Below, in pieces: positions 27,038 to 36,016 of a stretch of DNA of 64,000 bases. Numbering within the stretch: the stretch's first letter is position 1; every line of letters begins with the position of its first letter. The position numbers and the translations under genes were made by a program. Location: the NCBI GenBank assembly GCA_002364325.1, contig DEXV01000002.1, forward strand, positions 124,001 to 188,000, in the 5' to 3' direction. The notes under the pieces were generated by a model that saw only the letters and a list, made by a program, of their open reading frames with translations, made no database searches and had not been told where the DNA came from. Source of the stretch: Gillisia sp. UBA3175 (lineage in GTDB: Bacteria; Bacteroidota; Bacteroidia; Flavobacteriales; Flavobacteriaceae).

Positions 27038-27573
27038 ATTAATATAGGTTCACCATTAATCAGTTTATAAATATTACCAAATTTATCTTTATGCTCTTCA
27101 TTCAAAATTATGCCGTCACGAGTTATATAACCCTTTTTAACTGCTGGATTACCATACCAAACAGAAAAAGGAGTAGTAGATTTTGTTACAACACTTCCTG
27201 CGCCGATAAAGGAAAATGCACCAATTACATTTCCTGCTACAATGGTGGAATTAGCACCAATAGATGCTCCTTTTTCAAGTATAGTTTGTTGAAAACTTAA
27301 AGGATATTTTTTAGATCTAGGAATATTATCATTAGTAAAAGTAACATTAGGTCCAATAAAAACATCATCAGAAACTCTTAAACCATCCCACAATTGAACT
27401 CCTGATTTAATGGTAACATTATTTCCAATTATAACATCATTCTCTATAAAAACATTGAAATTTATATTACAATTATCTCCTATCTCTGCATCTTTTAAAA
27501 TTACACAATATTGCCAAACGTTAGTTCCTTCACCAATATTCTCAGTTTGCACATCTGCTAATTCGTGAATCAT
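27034..27573 (-). CDS. Hexapeptide N-acetyltransferase (FdtC/QdtC-like)
   Basis: 179 residues of left-handed beta-helix. The opening [22 protein letters not shown] is typical of the WbbJ/FdtC/QdtC group, and hexapeptide turns run from about residue 13 to 145 ([62 protein letters not shown]). It should N-acetylate the 3-amino group placed by the aminotransferase downstream, giving dTDP-Fuc3NAc or dTDP-Qui3NAc. Both ends overlap neighbours by 4 bp (ATGA), so translation is coupled with the ketoisomerase upstream and the aminotransferase downstream. Confidence 0.85.
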   Translation of the reverse strand: MIHELADVQTENIGEGTNVWQYCVILKDAEIGDNCNINFNVFIENDVIIGNNVTIKSGVQLWDGLRVSDDVFIGPNVTFTNDNIPRSKKYPLSFQQTILEKGASIGANSTIVAGNVIGAFSFIGAGSVVTKSTTPFSVWYGNPAVKKGYITRDGIILNEEHKDKFGNIYKLINGEPILI

Positions 27574-27983
27574 AATTTAAAAGCTTTAAATTCATCATAT
27601 GACCTTATATAATCCTTTTCATCATATTTATTCGAAGCAAGAACTAAACAGATAGCTCCTGATGAAAATTCTTTTAATTCTCTCCAAATACCAGGAACTA
27701 CTAAAAGTCCAAAATTTGGTCTATCCAGCCTGACAGTTTTTTTTGTAACTCCGTCATCTAATGTAATATCAAAACTTCCACTAATTGCTACAATTAACTG
27801 ATGTAAGTCTTTATGAGAATGACCACCTCTTTCTGAACCAGAAGGGATATCATATAAATAATAAATTCTTTGAACTGAAAATGGAATGTTTAAATAATTG
27901 GAAATGGAAGTGATATTACCTGACCTATTCATAATTTTTGGTAATTCAATCACAGAAGTGTCATATACAGTATTTCTTTTCAA
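27570..27983 (-). CDS. dTDP-4-keto-6-deoxyglucose 3,4-ketoisomerase (FdtA/QdtA-like), canonical copy
   Basis: Small cupin of 137 residues, normal for the family. It should move the keto group of dTDP-4-keto-6-deoxyglucose from C4 to C3. The signature [19 protein letters not shown] keeps both histidines of the family H-x-H motif and the following His-Gln. [12 protein letters not shown] precedes it and [14 protein letters not shown] near the end is the usual C-terminal motif. It overlaps both neighbours by 4 bp and is followed by the acetyltransferase. It is a tandem paralogue of the protein at 27980-28381, which has lost part of the motif. Confidence 0.85.
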   Translation of the reverse strand: MKRNTVYDTSVIELPKIMNRSGNITSISNYLNIPFSVQRIYYLYDIPSGSERGGHSHKDLHQLIVAISGSFDITLDDGVTKKTVRLDRPNFGLLVVPGIWRELKEFSSGAICLVLASNKYDEKDYIRSYDEFKAFKL

Positions 27984-28381
27984 GACTTTTTCAATTTTTT
28001 AAAATCATTAATATCTCTGATATAATCATCTTCAGAAAAATCTGTTGAGCTTACTACTATAGCCAATGAATTAGTTGAAAAATTTCGCATTTCTCTCCAA
28101 ATTCCTTCTGGAATATAAAGCCCATAATAAGATCTATTTAATGAAAATTTTTGTTCTTTGAATCCGTCGTTAATATATACATCGAAACTACCTGACATCG
28201 CTACGATAAATTCTTGTTGCTCTTTAAATGCATGTCCTCCTCTCGTCATTCCACCTGGCACGTCATATATCCAATAGGTACGTTTAATTTTGAATGGAAT
28301 GTGATCATTTTCCTCAATAAAAGATAAATTTCCTCTAGGGTCCTCAAATTTAGGCAATTCAATAATCCTTACATCTTCCAT
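27980..28381 (-). CDS. FdtA/QdtA-like ketoisomerase paralogue with altered active-site motif
   Basis: 133-residue cupin paralogous along its whole length to the next gene (YDVPGGMTRGGHAFKEQQEF against [20 protein letters not shown]). Here the second histidine of the H-x-H motif is Phe, and the later His-Gln is Gln-Glu. The rest, including GSFDVYINDG and DFSEDDYIRDINDFK, is well kept, so it is not decaying. It may be a catalytically weak subunit that pairs with the canonical copy, an enzyme with different stereochemistry or substrate, or a binding-only paralogue. It starts 2 bp after the rfbA stop and overlaps the canonical copy by 4 bp. Confidence 0.8.
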   Translation of the reverse strand: MEDVRIIELPKFEDPRGNLSFIEENDHIPFKIKRTYWIYDVPGGMTRGGHAFKEQQEFIVAMSGSFDVYINDGFKEQKFSLNRSYYGLYIPEGIWREMRNFSTNSLAIVVSSTDFSEDDYIRDINDFKKLKKS

Positions 28382-28383
28382 AT

Positions 28384-29244
28384 TTACCTCACATTATTCT
28401 TTAAATATTCACCATATTTACTCTTTCCATACTTTTGTATAGCTTCAGATAGTTCCTTTTCCCCTATGAAATTATGCAAATAGGCAACTTCCTCAATACA
28501 ACCTATCATCGCGCTTTGACGATTTTGAATTACTCTAATAAATTCAGTTGCATCATCTAAAGATTCTACAGTTCCAGTATCAAACCAACTCATACCTCTT
28601 GTCATAACCCCAACCTCAAGATTTCCATCATCTAAATACATTTGATTAATGCTTGAGATCTCTTTTTCACTTCTTAAAGATAGTTTAACATTCTTCGCAT
28701 ATTCAACAACTTTATTATCATAGAAATATAAACCTGGAACAGCATATTTAGATTTAGGCTTATCTGGTTTTTCTTCAATGCTTAATGCTTTAAAATTATC
28801 ATCAAACTCTACTACTCCATAACGCTCGGGATCTTTAACAGGATATGCAAAAATCGCTGCTCCATTAACATCAACTTTACTCCTTAATAAGGAACCCAAT
28901 CCATTACCATAGAAAATATTATCTCCTAACACCAAAGCCACTTTTTCATCTCCAATAAAATCTTCTCCGATTATAAAAGCTTCTGCTAAGCCATTCGGCT
29001 CCTCCTGTATAGCAAATTCAAAATTGCAACCTACCTCAGACCCATCTCCTAATAACTTTTTAAAAGCAGCCTGATCGTGAGGTGTCGTTATAAATAATAT
29101 ATCTTTAATACCAGCCAACATCAAGACTGATAAAGGATAATAAATCATAGGCTTATCATACACTGGGAGCAATTGCTTACTAACAGCGATAGTTATTGGG
29201 TACAATCTAGTTCCAGATCCACCAGCTAAAATAATTCCTTTCAT
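28384..29244 (-). CDS. rfbA: Glucose-1-phosphate thymidylyltransferase
   Basis: RmlA/RfbA, 286 residues, normal length. It makes dTDP-glucose from dTTP and glucose-1-phosphate. The nucleotide-binding loop is [16 protein letters not shown] at the N-terminus, followed by [26 protein letters not shown] near residue 107 and [14 protein letters not shown] near residue 220, all standard. It lies 18 bp after rfbB and leads into the ketoisomerase pair. rfbC and rfbD, which would make dTDP-rhamnose, are not in the window, so flux here is directed to the 3-acetamido sugar. Confidence 0.95.
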   Translation of the reverse strand: MKGIILAGGSGTRLYPITIAVSKQLLPVYDKPMIYYPLSVLMLAGIKDILFITTPHDQAAFKKLLGDGSEVGCNFEFAIQEEPNGLAEAFIIGEDFIGDEKVALVLGDNIFYGNGLGSLLRSKVDVNGAAIFAYPVKDPERYGVVEFDDNFKALSIEEKPDKPKSKYAVPGLYFYDNKVVEYAKNVKLSLRSEKEISSINQMYLDDGNLEVGVMTRGMSWFDTGTVESLDDATEFIRVIQNRQSAMIGCIEEVAYLHNFIGEKELSEAIQKYGKSKYGEYLKNNVR

Positions 29245-29262
29245 AACTTAAAGTTTAAAAAT

Positions 29263-30306
29263 CTATTGATATTGGTCTTTATAATAATATTGATAGTCTC
29301 CTGAGGTAATGTTATTTAACCAAAGCTCATTTTCCAAATACCAATCTATTGTCTTTTCTAAGCCTTCTTCAAAAGTAACAGTTGGTTTCCATCCTAATTC
29401 TTTTTTAATCTTGGATGCATCTATAGCATATCTCTTATCGTGACCAGGCCTGTCCTTTATGTAGGTGATCAATTTTTCTGATTCACCACGATACCTACCC
29501 AATTTCTCATCCATTATTTTGCATAATAACTTTACAAGATCAATGTTTTGCCATTCATTAAAGCCTCCAATATTGTAAGTGCTTTTATTTTCACCCTGAT
29601 GAAAAGCTAAATCTATAGCGATTGCATGATCTATAACATATAACCAATCACGAGTATATTTACCGTCACCATAAACCGGTAACTTTTTATTCTCGATAAT
29701 GTTATTGATAAAAAGTGGAATTAATTTTTCTGGAAATTGATTTGGACCGTAATTATTAGAGCAATTAGTAATAATATAAGGCAAGTCATATGTCTCTCCA
29801 TATGCTCTTACAAAATGATCTGAACTAGCTTTTGATGCAGAATATGGAGAATTAGGATCATATGAAGTTGTTTCTGTAAATAAACCGGTTTCTCCTAAAG
29901 TACCATAAACTTCATCTGTACTAATATGATAGAATAAATTTTTATCAAAGCCTTTTGGCCAATATTTTTTGGCTGCATTTAGCAAATTCATTGTTCCAAT
30001 TACATTGGTCTTCACAAAAGCTAAAGGATCGGTTATTGAGCGATCTACGTGAGATTCTGCAGCTAAATGAATAACTTTATCAAATTTATACTCAGAAAAA
30101 AGAGAATTAATTTTATTGGCATCATTAATATCGGCCTTTAGAAAATGGTAGTTATCCTCGTTTTCAATATCCTTTAAATTTTCTAAGTTTCCAGCATATG
30201 TTAATACATCCAAATTATAAATTTGATATTCCGGATATTTATTTACAAATAGCCGTACGACATGGGAACCTATAAACCCTGCTCCACCTGTAATTAATAT
30301 TTTCAT
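29263..30306 (-). CDS. rfbB: dTDP-glucose 4,6-dehydratase
   Basis: RmlB/RfbB, 347 residues. It converts dTDP-glucose to dTDP-4-keto-6-deoxyglucose, the substrate of the ketoisomerases downstream. Landmarks are the NAD loop ITGGAGFIGSHVVRLF, HLAAESHVDRSI near residue 83, STDEVYGTLG near residue 130 and the catalytic YSASKASSDH near residue 160. The C-terminal RPGHDKRYAIDASKIKKELGW is also typical. It sits 4 bp downstream of the epimerase gene in the same transcript. Confidence 0.95.
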   Translation of the reverse strand: MKILITGGAGFIGSHVVRLFVNKYPEYQIYNLDVLTYAGNLENLKDIENEDNYHFLKADINDANKINSLFSEYKFDKVIHLAAESHVDRSITDPLAFVKTNVIGTMNLLNAAKKYWPKGFDKNLFYHISTDEVYGTLGETGLFTETTSYDPNSPYSASKASSDHFVRAYGETYDLPYIITNCSNNYGPNQFPEKLIPLFINNIIENKKLPVYGDGKYTRDWLYVIDHAIAIDLAFHQGENKSTYNIGGFNEWQNIDLVKLLCKIMDEKLGRYRGESEKLITYIKDRPGHDKRYAIDASKIKKELGWKPTVTFEEGLEKTIDWYLENELWLNNITSGDYQYYYKDQYQ

Positions 30307-30310
30307 TGAG

Positions 30311-31327
30311 TTATTTATAATAATTTTTGTACCATTTTACAAAATTAGAAACACCTTCCTCAACAGAAGTCTCTGGTTTGTAATTATAGTCTATTTGTAA
30401 AGCACTAACATCTGCCCAAGTCTTAGTTACATCTCCGGGCTGCATTGGTAACATTTCCTTTTTAGCTACAATACCTGTCTGATTTTCAATCTCACTAATA
30501 AAATCCATTAACTTTACAGGTTTGCTATTACCAATATTGTAAAGTGAATAATTTTTAGAACTGTCTATTTCTTTTTTGTCTATTATTTTAAACACTCCTT
30601 CAACTATGTCATCTATATAAGTGAAATCTCTTTCCAGATTACCGTTATTGAATACTTTAATCGGCCTATCATTTAAAATAGCATCAGTAAACAAGAACAT
30701 CGCCATATCGGGTCTTCCCCAAGGACCATAAACAGTAAAGAATCTTAATCCTGTAGTTTTAAATCCATAAAGATGGCTGTATGTATATGCCATTAGCTCA
30801 TTGCTTTTTTTAGTAGCTGCGTATAAACTAATTGGATGATCTACATTATCTTCTGTACCAAAAGGTATTTTTTCATTTTGACCGTAAACACTGGAACTAC
30901 TTGCATACAGTAGATGGACTATGTTATTATGTCTACAACACTCCAATAAATTTAGAAATCCAACCACATTACTGTCTATATAAGATTCAGGATTTTCTAT
31001 ACTATACCTTACTCCTGCTTGGGCCGCAAGATTACAAACTAGCTCAAAATTATATTCTTTAAATAATTTTGGAAGATTCTCTCTATCTTCTAAATTTAAA
31101 CGAATAAATTTAAAATTTCCCGAATTACTACTGGTTGAAATATTATTGAATTCTGAGGCATCAGATCGCGTTATACCAAGTTCTAGTAATCGATCATATT
31201 TTAGATTTACGTCATAATAATCATTTATGTTATCAAGCCCTACTACAAAATATCCTTGATCTACTAAATATTTAGATAGGTGAAACCCTATAAATCCTGC
31301 TGCACCAGTTACTAAAATTTGTTTCAT
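30311..31327 (-). CDS. UDP-glucuronate 4-epimerase (CapI/LspL-like)
   Basis: Extended SDR epimerase of 338 residues. The NAD loop is LVTGAAGFIGFHLSKYL, NLAAQAGVRYSIENP near residue 108 and SSSSVYGQNEKIPF near residue 145 are typical of UDP-GlcA epimerases, and YAATKKSNELMAY carries the catalytic Tyr-x3-Lys. It should interconvert UDP-GlcA and UDP-GalA, using the product of the UDP-glucose dehydrogenase 13 bp upstream. A decayed second copy of this gene lies at 20853-21041, so the locus once had two. Confidence 0.88.
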   Translation of the reverse strand: MKQILVTGAAGFIGFHLSKYLVDQGYFVVGLDNINDYYDVNLKYDRLLELGITRSDASEFNNISTSSNSGNFKFIRLNLEDRENLPKLFKEYNFELVCNLAAQAGVRYSIENPESYIDSNVVGFLNLLECCRHNNIVHLLYASSSSVYGQNEKIPFGTEDNVDHPISLYAATKKSNELMAYTYSHLYGFKTTGLRFFTVYGPWGRPDMAMFLFTDAILNDRPIKVFNNGNLERDFTYIDDIVEGVFKIIDKKEIDSSKNYSLYNIGNSKPVKLMDFISEIENQTGIVAKKEMLPMQPGDVTKTWADVSALQIDYNYKPETSVEEGVSNFVKWYKNYYK

Positions 31328-31340
31328 ATCGTTTCTAATC

Positions 31341-32735
31341 TTAGCTTCCTATAACAAATACATCAAAGCCAATTTCTTCTAAATCTGTCTTATTCAATAA
31401 TCTTCTCCCATCAAAAAGGAATGCCGGTTTCAACATATTATCATAGATCTGGTTCCAATTTAAATCTTTAAACTCATCCCACTCGGTCAATAGTGCTACT
31501 GCGTGAGCTTCATTACAAGCCTCTTTGGCTGATTTTACTACCGTAACCAATCTTCTGTTCTCACTATCAGACCTGTTTCCTAGATATTCCAAATCTGCGA
31601 AAATTTGTTCCTCGGTCACTTTCGGATCATAGATTACTACTTCGGCTTGTTCATTCAATAAATAATCTGCTACGTATATCGCGGCTGATTCACGTGTATC
31701 ATTGGTATCCTTTTTAAAGGCCCAACCTAACATCGCAATTTTCTTACCAGAAACAGTATTAAATAATGTTTGAACTATTTTTGCAGCAAATCTTCTTTTC
31801 TGATGATCATTCATCAAGATTACTTGCTCCCAATAATCTGCTACTTCATTTAATCCATAGGACTTTGCAATATAGACCAAATTCAGGATGTCCTTCTGAA
31901 AACAAGAGCCACCAAAACCTACTGAGGACTGAAGAAATTTAGATCCGATTCTGGAATCCATTCCCACGGCTTTAGCCACTTCATTTACATCTGCACCCGT
32001 TTTTTCACATAATTCAGACATCGCATTTATAGAGGAAACTCGTTGCGCCAAGAAAGCATTTGCAGTTAATTTGGATAGTTCTGATGACCAGATGTTGGAA
32101 GTCAAAATTTGAATAGAAGGTATCCAATTGGAATAAATATCAACTAAAGCCTGCATTGCATCCCTTCCTTCTGTTGTATCTAAATCTCCGCCTATTAAAA
32201 CTCGGTCCGGATTATTTAGATCTTCTACTGCAGTACCTTCAGCCAAGAATTCAGGATTGGAAAGAATTTGAAATTTTACACCATTTCCAGTATTCTCTAA
32301 TATATCTTTTAATGCCTGAGCAGTTCTTACTGGTAAGGTTGATTTTTCAACAACAATTTTATCTGTTTTTGCTATTCGGGCAATTTGTCTCGCACACAAT
32401 TCAATATACTTAAGATCTGCAGCCATTCCCTTCCCCATCCCGTAAGTTTTTGTAGGGGTGTTTACAGAAATAAAGATCATATCAGCTTTATCTATTTCTT
32501 TATCTACTTCTGTAGAGAAGAACAAATTTCTTCCCCTCGCTTCTTTCACAATATCAGATAATCCCGGTTCGTAAATAGGAATTTTATTTACATCTTCATC
32601 ATTCCAAGCTGCAATTCTTTTTTCATTTATGTCTACTACCGTTACAGTGATACTTGGACATTTTTGAGCTATAATTGCCATGGTTGGCCCTCCCACATAA
32701 CCAGCCCCTATGCAACATATATTGGTAATCTTCAT
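31341..32735 (-). CDS. UDP-glucose 6-dehydrogenase
   Basis: Oxidises UDP-glucose to UDP-glucuronate with two NAD. The protein is about 464 residues, the length of the animal-type UGDH branch. [17 protein letters not shown] is the NAD loop, STLPVRTAQ lies near residue 140, and the catalytic cysteine is in [17 protein letters not shown] near residue 270. [13 protein letters not shown] marks the C-terminal UDP-binding domain. I chose the ATG at 32735; a GTG at 32753 would add six residues and overlap the preceding gene. It feeds the epimerase directly downstream. Confidence 0.92.
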   Translation of the reverse strand: MKITNICCIGAGYVGGPTMAIIAQKCPSITVTVVDINEKRIAAWNDEDVNKIPIYEPGLSDIVKEARGRNLFFSTEVDKEIDKADMIFISVNTPTKTYGMGKGMAADLKYIELCARQIARIAKTDKIVVEKSTLPVRTAQALKDILENTGNGVKFQILSNPEFLAEGTAVEDLNNPDRVLIGGDLDTTEGRDAMQALVDIYSNWIPSIQILTSNIWSSELSKLTANAFLAQRVSSINAMSELCEKTGADVNEVAKAVGMDSRIGSKFLQSSVGFGGSCFQKDILNLVYIAKSYGLNEVADYWEQVILMNDHQKRRFAAKIVQTLFNTVSGKKIAMLGWAFKKDTNDTRESAAIYVADYLLNEQAEVVIYDPKVTEEQIFADLEYLGNRSDSENRRLVTVVKSAKEACNEAHAVALLTEWDEFKDLNWNQIYDNMLKPAFLFDGRRLLNKTDLEEIGFDVFVIGS

Positions 32736-32736
32736 T

Positions 32737-34020
32737 CTATAATTTTTTATCACATTTATCTCCTAGTACTCCCTTTACATCATATACCACAGCGTTCTGA
32801 GATTTAAGTTCATTAAAATCTAAAATTAAAAATTCTTTATGAGCCACTGTTAAAACAATTGCATCAAATTTTTTATTTGGTAATGTTTTAGATGTTGACA
32901 AACCATATTCATGTTTCACTTCACTTGGATTAGCCAAGGGATCGTAAACTGTAATATTCACTCCATATTCCTTTAAATTCTTTATAACATCCACAACTTT
33001 AGTATTTCGAACATCAGGACAATTTTCCTTAAATGTTATCCCCAATACTAAAAGTTCTGCACCCTTAACTTTAATGTCATGTTGAAGCATAAGTTTGACT
33101 ACCTCACTAGCAACATATTGACCCATACTATCATTCATCCTTCTTCCCGCAAGAATAATTTCAGGATGATAGCCAACCTCTTGAGCTTTTTGTGCCAAGT
33201 AATAAGGATCTACACCTATACAGTGCCCACCAACTAATCCTGGTTTAAAAGGTAAAAAATTCCATTTTGTACCGGCAGCTTCTAGCACATCGTTAGTATC
33301 AATATCCAACATATTGAAGATCTTTGCCAATTCATTCACAAATGCTATATTGATATCTCGTTGAGAATTCTCTATCACCTTAGCAGCTTCAGCCACTTTT
33401 ATAGTTGGAGCCAAATGAGTACCCGCGGTAATTACAGCTTTGTAAAGCTGATCTACTTTCTTTCCTATTTCTGGAGTAGATCCTGCCGTTACTTTAAGAA
33501 TCTTATCTACGGTATGTTCTTTATCTCCCGGATTAATTCTTTCTGGAGAATACCCTGCAAAAAAGTCTTCATTGAACTTAAGTCCACTAAATTTTTCCAA
33601 AACTGGTATACATTCATCTTCTGTTACTCCTGGATAAACTGTCGACTCATATATTACAATATCTCCCTTTTTAAGAACCTTGGCAACAGTTTCACTTGAT
33701 TTGTATAAAGGTGTAAGATCTGGGCGATTGTTTTTATCTACAGGGGTTGGAACCGTAATTATATAATAATTGCAATTTTTAATTTCATCTAAATCTGTAG
33801 TGCAATAAAGTCCGACTTTATCTGAAGGTTTATCAACCAAAGATGCACGTAATATATCTTCCTCTACCTCTAAGGTTGAATCATCTCCTCTCATCAATTC
33901 CTTTACTCTAGCTTGATTAATATCAAAACCTACCACTGGAAACTTAGTTGCAAATAATCTGGCAAGTGGTAATCCAACATAACCTAAGCCAATAATTGCT
34001 ATTTTAATATCATTGTTCAT
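32737..34020 (-). CDS. UDP-N-acetylhexosamine 6-dehydrogenase (TviB/WbpA-like)
   Basis: Nucleotide-sugar dehydrogenase, 427 residues. It has the NAD loop [36 protein letters not shown] near residue 125, and the catalytic cysteine in [16 protein letters not shown] near residue 265, as in the UDP-GlcNAc/UDP-GalNAc dehydrogenase branch. [17 protein letters not shown] marks the C-terminal domain. With the C4-epimerase just upstream (23 bp) it should give UDP-GalNAcA, as in the Vi-antigen TviB/TviC pair. It is a different branch from the UDP-glucose dehydrogenase next door, so the locus makes two kinds of uronic acid. Confidence 0.9.
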   Translation of the reverse strand: MNNDIKIAIIGLGYVGLPLARLFATKFPVVGFDINQARVKELMRGDDSTLEVEEDILRASLVDKPSDKVGLYCTTDLDEIKNCNYYIITVPTPVDKNNRPDLTPLYKSSETVAKVLKKGDIVIYESTVYPGVTEDECIPVLEKFSGLKFNEDFFAGYSPERINPGDKEHTVDKILKVTAGSTPEIGKKVDQLYKAVITAGTHLAPTIKVAEAAKVIENSQRDINIAFVNELAKIFNMLDIDTNDVLEAAGTKWNFLPFKPGLVGGHCIGVDPYYLAQKAQEVGYHPEIILAGRRMNDSMGQYVASEVVKLMLQHDIKVKGAELLVLGITFKENCPDVRNTKVVDVIKNLKEYGVNITVYDPLANPSEVKHEYGLSTSKTLPNKKFDAIVLTVAHKEFLILDFNELKSQNAVVYDVKGVLGDKCDKKL

Positions 34021-34043
34021 ACAATCTTTTTAAGTGTATTTTT

Positions 34044-35042
34044 TTATTTTAAATTTTTCCAATACCAGTCAACAGCATCCTTTAATCCAGACTGAATATT
34101 GTATTGTGGATCATAACCAAGATTGGATTTAGCCTTTTCTATAGAAGCCAATGAGTGGGGTATATCACCAGCACGATTAGGACCATGTTTGATTTCCACA
34201 TTTGAAATCTCTGGATCATATTCTGCTAAATAATTCTTAAGTAAGGTTGTAAGCTCCAACAAATTCGTTCTATCTCCAAAAGCCGTATTATAAACCTCGT
34301 TTAGGGCATTTTCATTTTCTGAAGTTAGTGCTAATAAATTCATTTGGATTACATTTTCTATATAAGTGAAATCACGAGAATAGGTCCCATCACCATTAAT
34401 TATTGGTGATTCGTGATTCATTAATTGAATTACAAACTTTGGTATTACTGCAGCATACGCGCCATTAGGATCCTGTTTTCTTCCAAAAACATTAAAATAC
34501 CTTAAACCAATAGTATCTAAATTATATGCGTTTTTAAAAATATCTGCATAAAGTTCATTCACATATTTGGTGATAGCATATGGTGAAAGCGGCTTCCCAA
34601 TAATTTGCTCCACTTTTGGTAAATTTTCTGAATCTCCATAAGTAGAGGAACTTGCAGCATAGACAAAGCGTTTCACTTTAGCATCTCTAGCAGCCACCAA
34701 CATGTTTAAAAATCCTGAAACATTTACTTCGTTAGAGGTGATAGGATCATTTAATGATCTTGGAACAGAACCCAAGGCTGCTTCATGCAAAATATAGTCT
34801 ACTCCCTTCGTAGCTTTGTGACAAGTTTCTAAATTCCTAATATCACCTTCAATCAAGGTAAACATAGAATTATCTTTGAAAGCTTCAAGGTTTTCTCTTT
34901 TTCCGGTGGCGAAGTTATCCAGGCAAACAACATTTGCACCTAAGTCGATTAAAGCTTCACAAAGATTTGATCCAATAAAACCTGCACCTCCGGTTACCAA
35001 TATTTTTTTAGAACTTAATTTTGAAAATTGTTTCTTATGCAT
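34044..35042 (-). CDS. UDP-N-acetylglucosamine 4-epimerase (WbpP/TviC-like)
   Basis: Extended SDR of 332 residues. LVTGGAGFIGSNLCEAL is the NAD loop, LDNFATGKRENLEAF is the marker of the WbpP/TviC branch, HEAALGSVPRSLNDP lies near residue 88, and the catalytic residues are in SSSTYGDSE and YAITKYVNELYA. It should interconvert UDP-GlcNAc and UDP-GalNAc, or the corresponding uronates together with the dehydrogenase downstream. A -7 element TATCTTTG lies 24 bp upstream, so this gene may start its own transcript for the sugar-nucleotide block. A 116-bp spacer separates it from the acyltransferase pair. Confidence 0.88.
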   Translation of the reverse strand: MHKKQFSKLSSKKILVTGGAGFIGSNLCEALIDLGANVVCLDNFATGKRENLEAFKDNSMFTLIEGDIRNLETCHKATKGVDYILHEAALGSVPRSLNDPITSNEVNVSGFLNMLVAARDAKVKRFVYAASSSTYGDSENLPKVEQIIGKPLSPYAITKYVNELYADIFKNAYNLDTIGLRYFNVFGRKQDPNGAYAAVIPKFVIQLMNHESPIINGDGTYSRDFTYIENVIQMNLLALTSENENALNEVYNTAFGDRTNLLELTTLLKNYLAEYDPEISNVEIKHGPNRAGDIPHSLASIEKAKSNLGYDPQYNIQSGLKDAVDWYWKNLK

Positions 35043-35065
35043 AAATCATTATTAGAATCAGGCGG

Positions 35066-35073
35066 CAAAGATA
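35066..35073 (-). promoter_or_regulatory. Bacteroidota -7 promoter element before the WbpP/TviC-like gene
   Basis: The minus strand reads TATCTTTGCC, identical in its core to the element before the asnB homologue, about 24 bp upstream of the ATG at 35042. No clear -33 TTG is present at normal spacing. Confidence 0.45.
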
Positions 35074-35158
35074 AGGTTTCTATTTTAAGGTTTGAGATTG
35101 ACAGTATTAAAGAAATGTGAAAACAATAAATTACAATATCATTTAATTGTAAAATTAA

Positions 35159-36016
35159 CTACCGACTTAAAATTTGTATCAAATTATTTTTGAATAAGAT
35201 TGCTCCTTTTTTATTTAAATGATCCTGATCTTTAAAGAAATTATTATTAATAAAATATTCTTCAAAATTCATTATTTCCAAGCCGTTTTCTTGGAAAATT
35301 TTATCACTCCCATAATTTTTCATTTCAGGAACATTTAAATAATCCTTGCTTAGTGGAAATTTTATCCCAATCAATTTTATATTGTTTGCTTTACATAAAT
35401 AGATTATTTCAACCAATTCCTTCTTTAGTTTTGTGGATTGATAATTAAAACTAAACTGCATTTCAGATCTTTTAAAACTAGCATCTTTTCTATATCTATC
35501 AGTTTCTTCCCCCCATATATTCTGTTGTGAAAATCCATCTGGAACAATAGTCGATATTAAATACTTTTTAAGTAAAGTACCGTATTTTGAATCAAACATA
35601 ACGAATATTTGATAGAAATATTTTTGTTCTAGATATTCTAAAAAATTTGAATAATCATCACGAAAAGTAAAATAAGAAGATCTATCTATATTATTTGAAT
35701 TATCCCTGTAGGGTGATAGTGCATGATTATCAACAGTGAGTATTAGCGTTTTAATATCTGATTTAGAAATTAAATATTCTAACTTATATTTCATATCGAC
35801 ATATGAATCACTAGGAGCTGAAAAATTAAAGAATGCATGTTCACTGAATTGACCTAAAGCTTCTCCATGAGAGTCCGCTAATAAATATGTCTGACTATTT
35901 AAATTTACTTGTTGATAATCATCAAAATAAATATCGTTAAGAATTAATTTAAATATTCCATTGAAAACCAGCAGAACGAATAGGAATAATAATATTTGGA
36001 TAATAAATTTTTTCAT
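35159..36016 (-). CDS. Membrane-anchored SGNH-like protein, partner of MBOAT acyltransferase
   Basis: 285 residues with one N-terminal membrane segment (about 5-25) and a periplasmic domain. The nucleophile motif is visible as LLADSHGEALG near residues 46-56, in place of GDSH, and the Asp-x-x-His pair is DQDHLNKKG near residue 265. This is the layout of DltD/AlgJ/AlgX-type SGNH proteins that transfer acyl groups handed over by an MBOAT protein. It overlaps the MBOAT stop by one base. Overall similarity to any named member is low, so the assignment rests on motifs and context. The likely role is O-acetylation of the exported glycan. Confidence 0.65.
   Translation of the reverse strand: MKKFIIQILLFLFVLLVFNGIFKLILNDIYFDDYQQVNLNSQTYLLADSHGEALGQFSEHAFFNFSAPSDSYVDMKYKLEYLISKSDIKTLILTVDNHALSPYRDNSNNIDRSSYFTFRDDYSNFLEYLEQKYFYQIFVMFDSKYGTLLKKYLISTIVPDGFSQQNIWGEETDRYRKDASFKRSEMQFSFNYQSTKLKKELVEIIYLCKANNIKLIGIKFPLSKDYLNVPEMKNYGSDKIFQENGLEIMNFEEYFINNNFFKDQDHLNKKGAILFKNNLIQILSR

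Noticed and set aside
28384..30306. Possible dTDP-rhamnose operon
   Set aside because: rfbA and rfbB are present, but no rfbC or rfbD is found; ketoisomerase, aminotransferase and acetyltransferase point to a 3-acetamido sugar instead.
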